Assembly (NCBI RefSeq): GCF_030580855.1
Contig: NZ_JAUQOP010000003.1
Location: 186,001 to 250,000, forward strand
Length of the DNA stretch: 64,000 bases
Source: Pseudomonas citrullilanati
GTDB lineage: Bacteria > Pseudomonadota > Gammaproteobacteria > Pseudomonadales > Pseudomonadaceae
Reading direction: 5' to 3'
The position numbers were made by a program, and so were the translations under genes. Within the stretch, counting starts at the first letter, position 1. Every line of letters begins with the position of its first letter. Shown here one piece after another: positions 18,838 to 27,126 of this stretch. The notes under the pieces are model-generated. The model saw only the letters and a list, made by a program, of their open reading frames with translations, was not told where the DNA came from and ran no database searches.

Positions 18838-20085
18838 TCAACTGGCTGGAACCACAGGCTGTCGCTTCTCCACCCAACGCCGGTACTGCCGGGTACGCCA
18901 GACTGTCGCGAGCTGCTGCTCGATCAGTGCGCGCAACGGCGACACCGTCGGGTCGGTTTTTTTATCGCGACTGAGCTTGCCTAGCTGGAACTTGACGACC
19001 GCCATGTTGGCCAGGGAAGCGATGGTCTTGTTCTTCCAGGTGATTGGCGGCAACTGAGGAGCAGTGTCCTTACCCTGGAGCCAATCACGCGGCAGGTAAG
19101 GATCGATGGCCAGCGCCGTCCCGATGCCCACCATGTCCACTCCACTGGCCACGACGCTTTCGGCCACGGGACGTCGGCGCACACCGCCGGTGACCATCAC
19201 CGGCATCCTGGCGACGGTCTGGATGTCACGGGCAAACTCGACGAAATACGCCTCGCGCGCCAGGGTACGGCCGTCGCGCGCCTGCCCCTGCATCGCGGGG
19301 GCCTCGTAACTGCCGCCAGACAATTCCACCAGGTCCACCCCCAAATCGTTGAGCCGCTCGACCACTTGCCTGGCCTCATCGGCCGAAAACCCTCCCCGCT
19401 GGAAATCCGCGGAATTGAGCTTGACCGCCACCGCGAAATCCGCGGAAACCACCGCCCTGACGGCCTTGACGATTTCCAGCAACAGGCGCGCCCGGTTGTC
19501 CAGGGAGCCGCCCCATTCGTCCGTCCTTTGGTTGGTCAGCGGCGAAAGGAACTGGCTCAACAAATAGCCGTGGGCAGCATGGATTTCCACGCCGGTGAAT
19601 CCGGCCTGCTCGCCAAGGCGTGCGCTGCGGGCAAAGCGCTGGATGACATCTTCGATCACCGCTGCCGTCATGACGTGAGGCGTGGCGAAAAGCCTGGACA
19701 GGGAGCCCAGTTCCAGCGGCACCGCTGACGGCGCCCAGGCTTTTTGCCCGAGGTTGGCCTGCATCTGGCGCCCTGGATGGTTGATCTGCAACCAGACCTG
19801 CGCACCGCCGGATCGGCTGATACTCGCCCAGCGCTTGAACTTGTCCAGTTGCTGGTCGTCCTGTAGCACCACGCCCCCCGGGCCGGTCATGGCACGGCCG
19901 TCGACCATCACGTTACCGGTGATGATCAGTCCGGCGCCGCCATCGGCCCATGCCTGGTACAGGCGCATCAACGCCTCGGACGGCGCCTGGTCGGCGTCTG
20001 CCATGTTCTCTTCCATGGCGGCTTTGGCAATTCGGTTCTTGATGGTCGAACCGTTGGGCAGGATCAGGGGGTCGAACACAGTCAT
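18838..20085 (-). CDS. Old Yellow Enzyme family NADH:flavin oxidoreductase
   Basis: 415 residues from ATG 20085. An FMN-binding TIM barrel begins with PLILPNGSTIKNRIAKAAM. Substrate-site residues are in IEIHAAHGYLLSQFLSP-like sequence (here VEIHAAHGYLLSQFLSP), followed by NQRTDEWGGSLDNR and VTGGVR. It is the single-domain type without the C-terminal Fe-S/FAD part of 2,4-dienoyl-CoA reductase. Such enzymes reduce alpha,beta-unsaturated carbonyls. The MerR gene upstream and the promoter at 20114-20144 suggest induction by reactive electrophiles. Confidence 0.9.
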   Translation of the reverse strand: MTVFDPLILPNGSTIKNRIAKAAMEENMADADQAPSEALMRLYQAWADGGAGLIITGNVMVDGRAMTGPGGVVLQDDQQLDKFKRWASISRSGGAQVWLQINHPGRQMQANLGQKAWAPSAVPLELGSLSRLFATPHVMTAAVIEDVIQRFARSARLGEQAGFTGVEIHAAHGYLLSQFLSPLTNQRTDEWGGSLDNRARLLLEIVKAVRAVVSADFAVAVKLNSADFQRGGFSADEARQVVERLNDLGVDLVELSGGSYEAPAMQGQARDGRTLAREAYFVEFARDIQTVARMPVMVTGGVRRRPVAESVVASGVDMVGIGTALAIDPYLPRDWLQGKDTAPQLPPITWKNKTIASLANMAVVKFQLGKLSRDKKTDPTVSPLRALIEQQLATVWRTRQYRRWVEKRQPVVPAS

Positions 20086-20113
20086 GGGGCAGTCCTCGGC
20101 TTGGGAGGTCACC

Positions 20114-20144
20114 ACCCTAAGATTGAAGTCAACTTTAAGGTCAA
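20114..20144 (-). promoter_or_regulatory. MerR-type promoter/operator of the Old Yellow Enzyme gene
   Basis: On the minus strand a -35 TTGACC (20139-20144) and a -10 TAGGGT (20114-20119) are separated by 19 bases. This long spacer is the hallmark of MerR-controlled promoters. The spacer holds an imperfect palindrome, CTTAAAGT-TG-ACTTCAAT (20122-20139), with 6 of 8 arm positions symmetric. A near copy lies before the merR gene at 20647-20664. Confidence 0.7.
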
Positions 20145-20160
20145 CGGTTTTTTTTCCAGA

Positions 20161-20622
20161 TCAAACCCGACGACCGTTTTTCCCCTTGGACGGCACCGCA
20201 TCGCGATGGGCAGCGGCCCCCTCCTCCCGCAAACGATGCAGCAACAGTTGCGCATTGTCGGCACAAGCCAGGCCCTCGGGCTTGCCCTCGATGCCCTTGA
20301 TGACCAACAGCAGTTGCGCCTTGTTCTGGGCCAGCCGCTGCTGCAGGACTTCGATTTCCTCGACTTTCTGCCGGAGCCCGCTGAGCAACGCCTCCTCCTG
20401 CCAACCTTGCGCATCCATCGGCATCAATTGGCGGATCTGCTCCAATGAAAAACCCGCCGCTTGTGCGCCCGTGATGATTTGCAGGAGCCATTCGGTCTCC
20501 GGTGCATAGTCCCGGTAACCGTTGGCCCGGCGCTCGACCGACTTGATCAGGCCACTCGCCTCGTAGAAACGAATGCGTGAAGCCGCCAAGCCGGTGATTT
20601 TCGCCAGTTCGCCGATCCTCAT
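20161..20622 (-). CDS. MerR family transcriptional regulator
   Basis: 153 residues from ATG 20622 (MRIGELAKITGLAASRIRFY). The winged helix-turn-helix occupies residues 1-70, followed by a coiled coil with EEIEVLQQRLAQNKAQLLL. The chain has one Cys (in LACADNAQ), near its C-terminus, so the metal-binding Cys pattern of CueR/ZntR is missing. It most likely responds to an electrophile or organic ligand. It is transcribed toward the Old Yellow Enzyme gene, whose promoter carries a MerR-type site. Confidence 0.88.
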   Translation of the reverse strand: MRIGELAKITGLAASRIRFYEASGLIKSVERRANGYRDYAPETEWLLQIITGAQAAGFSLEQIRQLMPMDAQGWQEEALLSGLRQKVEEIEVLQQRLAQNKAQLLLVIKGIEGKPEGLACADNAQLLLHRLREEGAAAHRDAVPSKGKNGRRV

Positions 20623-20646
20623 ACCTACTCCAGATATCCCCATGAC

Positions 20647-20664
20647 CTTGAAGTGGACTTTAAA
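20647..20664. promoter_or_regulatory. Second MerR-type operator, before the merR gene
   Basis: CTTGAAGT-GG-ACTTTAAA, about 25 bases before the merR start. It matches the operator at 20122-20139 in arms and spacing, which points to autoregulation. Confidence 0.55.
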
Positions 20665-20694
20665 CCCGAAGCCACCCGGCGGCCAGGTTTCGGT

Positions 20695-20905
20695 GCAGCG
20701 AGCGGGAAAAGACGGTTATCCGGTCATTGCGCGGCTTCAGCAGTGATGCACAGGCGGTGGCGGGTATCGTCAAGAACATCAAGACGCCGGTGGTATTGGT
20801 CGGCCACTCCTATGGGGTTCGGTGACCAGCGAGGCGGCGTACGGTAACCCGAACGTGAAGGGCCTGGTGTACGTGGCGGCGGCCATTCTATCCTTGATGG
20901 CGTAA
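20695..20905 (+). pseudogene. Remnant of an alpha/beta hydrolase gene with frameshifts
   Basis: Read across frames the DNA encodes DGYPVIA, then LRGFSSDAQAVAGIV and KNIKTPVVLVGHSYG, then after a one-base loss GSVTSEAAYGNPNVKGLVYV. GHSYG is the nucleophile elbow of alpha/beta hydrolases. At least two shifts (near 20730 and 20815) break the frame, and both the start and the C-terminal half are missing. Only this core survives between the merR gene and the lipoprotein gene. Confidence 0.75.
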
Positions 20906-20956
20906 CGCCATCTGTCGATAATCACGCTTCTTTCGAAAAGCACATAAGGATTTGCT

Positions 20957-21502
20957 GTGAAGAAGCTCTATCTGGCTCTACCGCTCTGCGCCCTGCTGCT
21001 TCAAGGCTGCGGTGTGACCATGACCCGCTATGAACCGAATTTCCAGAACGTCCAGCAGCTCAAGCAAAATGAGCCGATGCAGCCCCTGCGTGAAGCCCAG
21101 GTGAATGCCGATTCCGGCCAGGGGTCGCTGATGGTGCGCATGAACCCGATCTCGTCTCCAGCGGGCAGCGTTCCACTGCACATCCAGGCCGCGATCAACG
21201 ATGAGCTGCGCCAGGCGGGCCTGCTCGACCCACGCGCCGACCGCCAGTTGCAGGTCCAGTTGGTCAAGAACCAGCTCACTGCGGGCGTGGGCAGCGGTCA
21301 TGGCGAGCTGTCGGCACGCTTCACGTTGCGTAAGGGCGACCAGGTTCTCTACGAGGCCACCAAGGACGTGCAGCGGGAATGGGACAGCAGTTTCTTCGGC
21401 CCGGTCGCCATCCCGGCGGCCGCGAACAACTACAACCCGATGGTGCAGGACCTGCTCAAGCGCTTGTACAGTGACCCGCAGTTCACGCAAGCGTTGAAAT
21501 AG
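20957..21502 (+). CDS. Lipoprotein of unknown function
   Basis: 181 residues from GTG 20957 with ATAAGGA upstream (20945-20951). A signal peptide with lipobox LLQGC puts the lipidated Cys at about residue 18. The rest is a soluble alpha/beta domain (residues 60-181) that looks like Pseudomonas DUF4410-type lipoproteins, though I am not sure. Convergent with another lipoprotein gene (21551-22186), with which it shares a terminator. Confidence 0.8.
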   Translation: MKKLYLALPLCALLLQGCGVTMTRYEPNFQNVQQLKQNEPMQPLREAQVNADSGQGSLMVRMNPISSPAGSVPLHIQAAINDELRQAGLLDPRADRQLQVQLVKNQLTAGVGSGHGELSARFTLRKGDQVLYEATKDVQREWDSSFFGPVAIPAAANNYNPMVQDLLKRLYSDPQFTQALK

Positions 21503-21512
21503 GCACAAAAAA

Positions 21513-21536
21513 AGAGCCGCAATCGCGGCTCTTTTT
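21513..21536. terminator. Bidirectional intrinsic terminator
   Basis: Stem AGAGCCGC / GCGGCTCT with loop AATC, flanked by an A-run on the left (21507-21512) and a T-run on the right, so it can serve both convergent lipoprotein genes. Confidence 0.85.
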
Positions 21537-21550
21537 CTTTTTCCCGTCGG

Positions 21551-22186
21551 TCAGCCCCGTGGCATGCGGGTGTCGACAGCGGAATACCTCATGCGGTTAT
21601 TGTCGACCCAGTTCTTCAACAGCGCATTGACCTGGCGGTTGAACGTGTCGGTGACGGCGGCCTTGGGGGTATTGCCCGCCAGCGGCAGGAACCAGATGCC
21701 CATCCAGGTGTTGATCGCATCGTGGTTGCTGGCCTTGCCCAGTGGCTGGCCACGGTCGTCCACGGTTTCCAGGCTCATGGTGTACTGGTCGGTGGCCAGC
21801 GCCGGAATGATCGTGAACGTGAAGCCACTGATGAACGCCATGACCAACTGCCCGCCGCCCGGGGCGTGGTTGTAGACCTTCAAGCGCAGGCTGTAGTCGC
21901 CGGGTTGTTTCTGGAATTCGTCGAAGACCACGCGGCCAAAGAGCCCCGACTCATCGAAGGTTCGCTTCAGCTCGGGCTTGAGCATGTCCCGCGCTTGCGG
22001 CACTTCGGTGGCCTTGGTGCTGTCGGGTTCGCCCTGATAGAAATCGAAGTCGACGTAGACGTTCGGCTTGTTCGAGTAACTGGCCATCGAAGGCAGGTTC
22101 ACCGGGGCGACTTCGTCTTTGGTGAAGCTGGCGCAGCCACTGAGGCTCAAGGCCAGGAAGAGGCCCAGGGCTTTTCCAAATTGCAT
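21551..22186 (-). CDS. Lipoprotein of unknown function
   Basis: 211 residues from ATG 22186. The signal peptide has the lipobox LSLSGCAS, with the lipidated Cys at about residue 18. The mature part is beta-rich with a short hydrophobic stretch (LVMAFISGFTFTIIPAL, about 116-132) that may associate with the membrane. Partner of the convergent lipoprotein only by position. No pathway assigned. Confidence 0.8.
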   Translation of the reverse strand: MQFGKALGLFLALSLSGCASFTKDEVAPVNLPSMASYSNKPNVYVDFDFYQGEPDSTKATEVPQARDMLKPELKRTFDESGLFGRVVFDEFQKQPGDYSLRLKVYNHAPGGGQLVMAFISGFTFTIIPALATDQYTMSLETVDDRGQPLGKASNHDAINTWMGIWFLPLAGNTPKAAVTDTFNRQVNALLKNWVDNNRMRYSAVDTRMPRG

Positions 22187-22312
22187 ATCAACTTCCTTGC
22201 GTAGTTATCTGTAGGCCGCTCACGGAGAGGGGGATGCGGATTCTAGCGGGATCCAACTGAAATCAAAAGGCCATCACCGAATCAGCCAAAGGCTGCGCCG
22301 CGAACAGGCGGA

Positions 22313-23200
22313 TCACAGGTCCAGTGAGCCCCTGATCAAGGCGTTGAGCACGCCCTCGACATCGGCGTCCTGCTCGTTCAGCAGGCACAACGGAATGCCC
22401 TGCACAGCGGCTTGCGAACCGGCCAGGCCCGCTCCCGTGAGGGCCAGCGGGCAGGCAATGTCCATCTGCAACGTACGCAGTCGCTTGGCCAGGATGGGGT
22501 TCACCGGCGCCGCCAGCGCAATCACCAGCGCTGCCGGCTGGATGGCCGCGCACACCAGGGGAAGCTCTTCCAATGGCTGCCCACAGCCGAGCACGTCGAT
22601 GCGTTGCTGCGGGCCGCCCAACAGCACCGCGGCGCCCAGCAACTGCAATTCGGCATGCCCTTCGGTGCCAGCCAGCAACACGCGCGGCGCATCCACCTGG
22701 TCCATCTGCAGGCGCAGCAGCAGGCGGCCGCGCAGGAAGGTATCGAGGAACAGCCACTGGCTGCACTCACCCGGCGCACTGCCCGAGGCGAGGTCATGCC
22801 AGACCGGCATCAGCACGTTGCGCAGCACGATGGCCTTGGGCAAAAGCGCGAACAACTGGCGCTCGAGGTCTTCCAGGGCCTGGACATCGAAGGCCCTCGT
22901 GGCCTGCACGACAGCGGCACGCCAGTCATCCAGCTCACTGGCTTGCGGCGGGCTCACCTCGCGCTGGCCTTCGAGCATTTCGCCGACCTTGCTGATGGGC
23001 AGGCCACCGGCCGTCCAGCGCAGGATGTCGCGTATGCGCTGCACATCCCCGGCCGTGTACAACCGATGACCACCGTCGGTGCGCTGCGGGCGGATCAGCC
23101 CATGGCGCCGCTCCCAGGCACGCAGTGTCACCGGATTGATGCCGGTCAGGCTGACCACGTCGCGCATGGGCAGCAAATCGGGTGGAGTGGCTTCAGTCAT
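22313..23200 (-). CDS. LitR/CarH-type MerR regulator (class II, PplR-like)
   Basis: 295 residues from ATG 23200. The N-terminal MerR winged helix has GINPVTLRAWERRHGLIRPQ (about 20-39) and GGHRLYTAGDVQRI. A helical middle domain follows, then a Rossmann-like C-terminal domain placed where CarH binds adenosylcobalamin (RVLLAGTEGHAELQLLG). In P. putida the class II LitR homologues (PplR) work with LOV proteins and do not need B12. The divergent LOV gene 147 bases away and the PplR-type operators nearby support the same role here. Which light signal it integrates is inference. Confidence 0.85.
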   Translation of the reverse strand: MTEATPPDLLPMRDVVSLTGINPVTLRAWERRHGLIRPQRTDGGHRLYTAGDVQRIRDILRWTAGGLPISKVGEMLEGQREVSPPQASELDDWRAAVVQATRAFDVQALEDLERQLFALLPKAIVLRNVLMPVWHDLASGSAPGECSQWLFLDTFLRGRLLLRLQMDQVDAPRVLLAGTEGHAELQLLGAAVLLGGPQQRIDVLGCGQPLEELPLVCAAIQPAALVIALAAPVNPILAKRLRTLQMDIACPLALTGAGLAGSQAAVQGIPLCLLNEQDADVEGVLNALIRGSLDL

Positions 23201-23347
23201 ACGCGGGTTTATCCGAAAGGTGGCACATTCTAAACCCATACAGTCTTTCTGCGGCGAGCATCCGTAGGTCATCATGTGGCAAACCGCGCCGACGCTTCGC
23301 ACAGGTGCGCTACGCAGACCGCTGCATAATTTCCGTGGGTGGGCCAA

Positions 23348-23794
23348 ATGATCGACGCAAAACTCCTGCAATTGATGGTCGAGCACTCCAACGACGGCAT
23401 CGTCGTCGCCGAGCAGGAGGGCGACGACAGCATCCTCATCTACACCAACCCCGCCTTCGAGCGCCTCACCGGCTACAGCGCGCAGGACATCCTCTACCAG
23501 GACTGCCGCTTTCTCCAGCGCCAGGACCATGACCAGCCGGGCATCGCCGCCATCCGCGAGGCCATCAGCCAGGGCCAGCCGTGCCGCCAGGTCCTGCGCA
23601 ATTACCGCAAGGACGGCAGCCTGTTCTGGAACGAATTGTCCATCACGCCCGTGCACAACGAGGCCGACCAGTTGACGTACTACATCGGCATCCAGCGGGA
23701 CGTCACCGCGCAGATCACCGCCGAGGAACAGGTACACGAGCTGGAGGCCGAAGTCGCGGAGCTGCGCCGGCAACTCGCCGAGGTCAATCGCTGA
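23348..23794 (+). CDS. Short LOV blue-light photoreceptor (PpSB1/2-LOV type)
   Basis: 148 residues from ATG 23348, essentially one LOV domain plus a C-terminal coiled-coil helix (EEQVHELEAEVAELRRQLAE). The flavin-binding signature reads YQDCRFLQ with the photoactive Cys53; NYRKDGSLFWNELSITPV provides further FMN contacts. There is no effector domain. It closely resembles the P. putida short LOV proteins, which are required for LitR/PplR-dependent light induction. A GTG three codons upstream is an alternative start. Confidence 0.93.
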   Translation: MIDAKLLQLMVEHSNDGIVVAEQEGDDSILIYTNPAFERLTGYSAQDILYQDCRFLQRQDHDQPGIAAIREAISQGQPCRQVLRNYRKDGSLFWNELSITPVHNEADQLTYYIGIQRDVTAQITAEEQVHELEAEVAELRRQLAEVNR

Positions 23795-23803
23795 ACAAAA
23801 AAC

Positions 23804-23827
23804 TGTACAAGAGGATTGACTTGTACA
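23804..23827 (+). promoter_or_regulatory. LitR/PplR-type operator 1
   Basis: TGTACA at 23804-23809 and 23822-23827 are separated by exactly 12 bases. This matches the P. putida PplR1 consensus T(G/A)TACA-N12-TGTA(C/T)A as I remember it. It lies directly after the LOV gene and before the SnoaL-like gene. A TTGACT at 23816-23821 inside the site may serve as a -35 element. Confidence 0.85.
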
Positions 23828-23854
23828 GATTTAACCGTACGCTTCCGCTATACC

Positions 23855-23878
23855 TGTACAACATTCGATTTTTGTACA
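23855..23878 (+). promoter_or_regulatory. LitR/PplR-type operator 2
   Basis: TGTACA at 23855-23860 and 23873-23878, again with a 12-base spacer and 51 bases downstream of operator 1. The surrounding ATACCTGTACAACATT is nearly identical to operator 3 at 30264. It ends 20 bases before the first gene of the lipid operon. Confidence 0.85.
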
Positions 23879-23897
23879 GGATTGCCTGGAGCGCCGC

Positions 23898-24320
23898 ATG
23901 TCAGCCTACCTACAGCAATTCGCCGAAGGCTTCGCCAGCCTTACTCGGGACAACCTTGGGCCACTGGAAAAGCTGTACAACGAAGACGTCATCTTCCGCG
24001 ATCCCCTGCATCAGATCCGGGGCCTGACGGACCTCCGGGCCTATTTCACCGAGCTGTATGCCCACAGCCACGACATTCACTATGCCTTCGCCGGCGCCGA
24101 CGAGGTACGGCCCGGGGAAGGCTACCTGCGCTGGACCTTGCGGTTCCGGCACCCGCGCCTGGCCAGCGGCCAACCGATCACCCTGCAAGGCTGCAGCCAC
24201 TTGCAGTGGCGCGAGCGGGTCCATTTTCACCAGGATTATTTCGACGCCGGCGCCCTGCTGTATGAACACATTCCGGTCATGGGCGGTGCCATTCGCTGGC
24301 TCAAGGGCAGGCTGGCATGA
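23898..24320 (+). CDS. SnoaL-like / nuclear transport factor 2 family protein
   Basis: 140 residues, a single NTF2-like cone-shaped fold, starting MSAYLQQFAEGFASLTRDNL. Such proteins are either small-molecule isomerases or binding proteins. It is the first gene of the putative light-induced operon; its stop overlaps the next start (ATGA at 24317-24320). Its precise job is unknown, but the same family is found next to SDR and FAD enzymes in comparable light or singlet-oxygen operons. Confidence 0.85.
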   Translation: MSAYLQQFAEGFASLTRDNLGPLEKLYNEDVIFRDPLHQIRGLTDLRAYFTELYAHSHDIHYAFAGADEVRPGEGYLRWTLRFRHPRLASGQPITLQGCSHLQWRERVHFHQDYFDAGALLYEHIPVMGGAIRWLKGRLA

Positions 24321-25069
24321 GCCGTTGCTGGCTGACCGGCGCCAGCAGCGGTATCGGTGCCGCGCTCGCACAACGCCTGCTGGAGCAAGGCCACCAGGTG
24401 GCCTTGGGCGGTCGACACGCCGATAGCCTGGCGCCGCTGGTGGAACGTTTTCCCGGGCAGGCATTGCTGGCCATCGGCGATCTCGACGACCCGGCGCAAA
24501 TCGCCGCGATCGCGGCTCGGATCCAGCAAGCCTGGGGCGCGCTGGACCTGGCGATCCTCAATGCCGGCACCTGCGAGTACCTGGAGCCGGGCCATTTCGA
24601 CCCTGCCGTGGTGGAACGGGTGATCCGCACCAACCTCATGGGGGTCAGCCATTGCCTGGCGGCCGCCCTGCCCTTGCTGCGCGCCGGCCAGCATCCCCAC
24701 CTGGTGGTGATGGGCAGTTCGGTGACCTGGCTGGCGCTGCCCCGCGCCGGTGCGTATGGCGCGTCCAAGGCAGCCGTGCGCTACCTGGTGGAGTCGCAGC
24801 GTATCGACCTGGCACGCGAGGGTATCGACGTCACCCTGGTCAGCCCAGGCTTTGTCGACACGCCGTTGACCCGGCGCAACGACTTCCCCATGCCACAACT
24901 GTGGTCGGCGCAACGGGCCGCCCGGCATATCGCCAAGCGCCTGCCCCGGCGTCCCCTGGAAATCAACTTCCCCGGTTTTTTCACCCTGGCGTTGCGCCTG
25001 CTCGGGGCAATGCCCGCGCGCCTGCGCCTGCTACTGGGCCAGCGCCTGGCCCGTCATGAACAGGATTGA
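24317..25069 (+). CDS. Short-chain dehydrogenase/reductase
   Basis: 250 residues. The NAD(P) site TGASSGIG is at about residues 7-14. The catalytic Ser lies in VMGSSVTW and Tyr/Lys in YGASKAA, followed by SPGFVDTPLT. The C-terminal 40 residues are hydrophobic (FFTLALRLLGAMPARLRLLL), as in membrane-associated members of the family. It is translationally coupled to the SnoaL-like gene and ends three bases before the FAD oxidoreductase. Confidence 0.9.
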   Translation: MSRCWLTGASSGIGAALAQRLLEQGHQVALGGRHADSLAPLVERFPGQALLAIGDLDDPAQIAAIAARIQQAWGALDLAILNAGTCEYLEPGHFDPAVVERVIRTNLMGVSHCLAAALPLLRAGQHPHLVVMGSSVTWLALPRAGAYGASKAAVRYLVESQRIDLAREGIDVTLVSPGFVDTPLTRRNDFPMPQLWSAQRAARHIAKRLPRRPLEINFPGFFTLALRLLGAMPARLRLLLGQRLARHEQD

Positions 25070-25072
25070 TCG

Positions 25073-26320
25073 ATGCGCATAGCAATCATCGGCAGCGGCA
25101 TCGCGGGCCTGACCTGCGCGCACCTGCTGTCACGCAAGCATGAAGTGACGGTGTTCGAGGCCGCCGAGTGGATCGGCGGCCACACCCATACCGTCGATGT
25201 GGATTGGCACGGCCAACGCCACGCGATCGACACGGGCTTTATCGTCTTCAACGACTGGACCTATCCGAACTTCATACGCTTGCTCGATCAGCTCAAGGTT
25301 GCCTCCCGGCCGACCGAGATGAGTTTCTCGGTGCACGACCCGCTCACCGGCCTGGAATACAATGGCCACGACCTGAACACGCTGTTCGCCCAGCGCCGCA
25401 ACCTGGTATCGCCGGGGTTCTGGGGAATGCTGCGCGATATCCTGCGCTTCAATCGCCAGGCGCTTGCCGATCTGGATCACCGGCGTATTGATGCCGACAC
25501 CACCCTGGGCGCCTACCTCGGGGCCCAGGGTTATGGCCAGCGCTTCATCGACCACTACATCGTGCCCATGGGGTCGGCGATCTGGTCGATGTCGCGCGCC
25601 GACATGCTCGACTTTCCCCTGCAATTCTTCGTCGGTTTCTGTCGCAACCATGGCTTGCTGTCGGTGAACCAGCGTCCGCAATGGCGGGTCATCGAAGGCG
25701 GTTCGCGCAGTTATATCGCGCCACTGTGCCGGCCGTTCGCCGAACGCATCCGCCTCAACTGCAAGGTGCGCCGGGTCGGCCGCGACGAAGGCGGCGTCAC
25801 CTTGACCACGGCCGCCGGCCCCGAACGGTTCGACAGCGTGGTGTTCGCCTGCCACAGCGACCAGGCCCTGGCCCTGCTGGAAACGCCCAGCGTGCAGGAG
25901 CGCGCCGTGCTGGGCGCCATCCGCTATGCCGACAACGACGTCGTGCTGCACACCGACAGCCGCCTGTTGCCACGCCGGAGGAAAGCCTGGGCCAGTTGGA
26001 ACTATCGCCTGGGCGGCGGCGACCAGGCCCCGGCCGCCGTGACCTACAACATGAATATCCTGCAAGGTCTCCAGGCGTCGGACACTTTTTGCGTAAGCCT
26101 CAACCAGACGGCGCTGGTGGACCCGGCGAGAATCATCGCCCGCTTCCAGTACGCCCATCCGCAGTACAGCCTGGCCGCATCCGCCGCGCAGGCGGGCCAG
26201 GCGCAATTGCAGGGCCGGCAGTTCAGCTACTACTGCGGTGCCTACTGGGGCAACGGTTTCCACGAGGACGGCGTGGTCAGTGCGCTGAAGGTCGCCGAGC
26301 ATTTCGGAGAGGCATTGTGA
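25073..26320 (+). CDS. FAD-dependent amine-oxidase-like oxidoreductase (UfaD-like by context)
   Basis: 415 residues. The FAD-binding Rossmann motif is at the very start (IAIIGSGIAGLTCAHLL), followed by GGHTHTVDVDW. The C-terminal part ends YYCGAYWGNGFHEDGVVSAL, where FAD is bound again. In Rhodobacter a related flavoprotein next to a fatty acid methylase (UfaM) acts as a desaturase of methylated fatty acids on the way to furan fatty acids. The gene order here fits that, but the reaction is inference. Confidence 0.87.
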   Translation: MRIAIIGSGIAGLTCAHLLSRKHEVTVFEAAEWIGGHTHTVDVDWHGQRHAIDTGFIVFNDWTYPNFIRLLDQLKVASRPTEMSFSVHDPLTGLEYNGHDLNTLFAQRRNLVSPGFWGMLRDILRFNRQALADLDHRRIDADTTLGAYLGAQGYGQRFIDHYIVPMGSAIWSMSRADMLDFPLQFFVGFCRNHGLLSVNQRPQWRVIEGGSRSYIAPLCRPFAERIRLNCKVRRVGRDEGGVTLTTAAGPERFDSVVFACHSDQALALLETPSVQERAVLGAIRYADNDVVLHTDSRLLPRRRKAWASWNYRLGGGDQAPAAVTYNMNILQGLQASDTFCVSLNQTALVDPARIIARFQYAHPQYSLAASAAQAGQAQLQGRQFSYYCGAYWGNGFHEDGVVSALKVAEHFGEAL

Positions 26321-27126
26321 ACAGCAGCTTGTGCCCGGGCTGGATCAGCCACCGTCGCCTGTCGCCACGACGCCATGGGTTCCGCTATCGGATCGGCCTG
26401 TTCTACCTGGACCTGGACGAGCAAGCCTGGCTGCTGGGCCTGTCGCGCTGGCTGGGGCGCTGGCGCCTGGCACCGCTGAGCTGGCGCGAAACCGACTACC
26501 TGCCTGCTCGGACCCGCCAGGGTGAGTCACTGGCCCAGGCCGCCCGCTCGCTGGTCGGGCAGGCCACCGGGCAGACGCCCGGAGGCCCGGTCCACCTGCT
26601 CACGCAACTGCGTTGCTGGGGCCTGTCGTTCAACCCGGTGAGCTTCTATTTCTGCCATGACCATGACGGGCATCTGGCGGCGATCCTGCTGGAGGTGCGC
26701 AACACGCCCTGGCGCGAACGCTTTCATTACGTGTTGCCGGTCCACGGCGACCTGGCGAAACCGTTCACCGCGGCCCAAGCCTTTCACGTGTCGCCGTTCA
26801 TGCCCATGGACATGGACTATCGCCTGCGATTCGCCCTGGACGAGAAGCAGGTGCGCATCCACATGGAGAACTGGCAAGGCGCCCACAAGGTTTTCGAGGC
26901 CGACCTCGCATTGCGCCGCCAACCGCTGGATCGAAAAGCGTTGCATCGATACCTGCTGGCATTCCCGTGGATGAGCCTGCGTACCGTCTCGGCCATTTAC
27001 TGGCAAGCCCTGCGCCTGTTGTTCAAGCGCACCCCTGTCCATGACCACACGAGCCGCCCGGACGACCTGGCGCTCGGCCAACCTTGCGAGAACCCCGATC
27101 ATGTCCAATTCCACCCTGAGCGTTAG
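26317..27126 (+). CDS. DUF1365 family protein
   Basis: 269 residues from GTG 26317, overlapping the stop of the FAD enzyme (GTGA) and preceded by GGAGAG. The family hallmarks are visible: HRRLSPRRHGFRY, SFNPVSFYFC and FHVSPFMPMDMDYR. DUF1365 proteins are almost always encoded between an FAD amine-oxidase-like gene and a cyclopropane fatty acid synthase-like gene, as here. The biochemical role is not known. It overlaps the next gene by 26 bases. Confidence 0.9.
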   Translation: MNSSLCPGWISHRRLSPRRHGFRYRIGLFYLDLDEQAWLLGLSRWLGRWRLAPLSWRETDYLPARTRQGESLAQAARSLVGQATGQTPGGPVHLLTQLRCWGLSFNPVSFYFCHDHDGHLAAILLEVRNTPWRERFHYVLPVHGDLAKPFTAAQAFHVSPFMPMDMDYRLRFALDEKQVRIHMENWQGAHKVFEADLALRRQPLDRKALHRYLLAFPWMSLRTVSAIYWQALRLLFKRTPVHDHTSRPDDLALGQPCENPDHVQFHPER

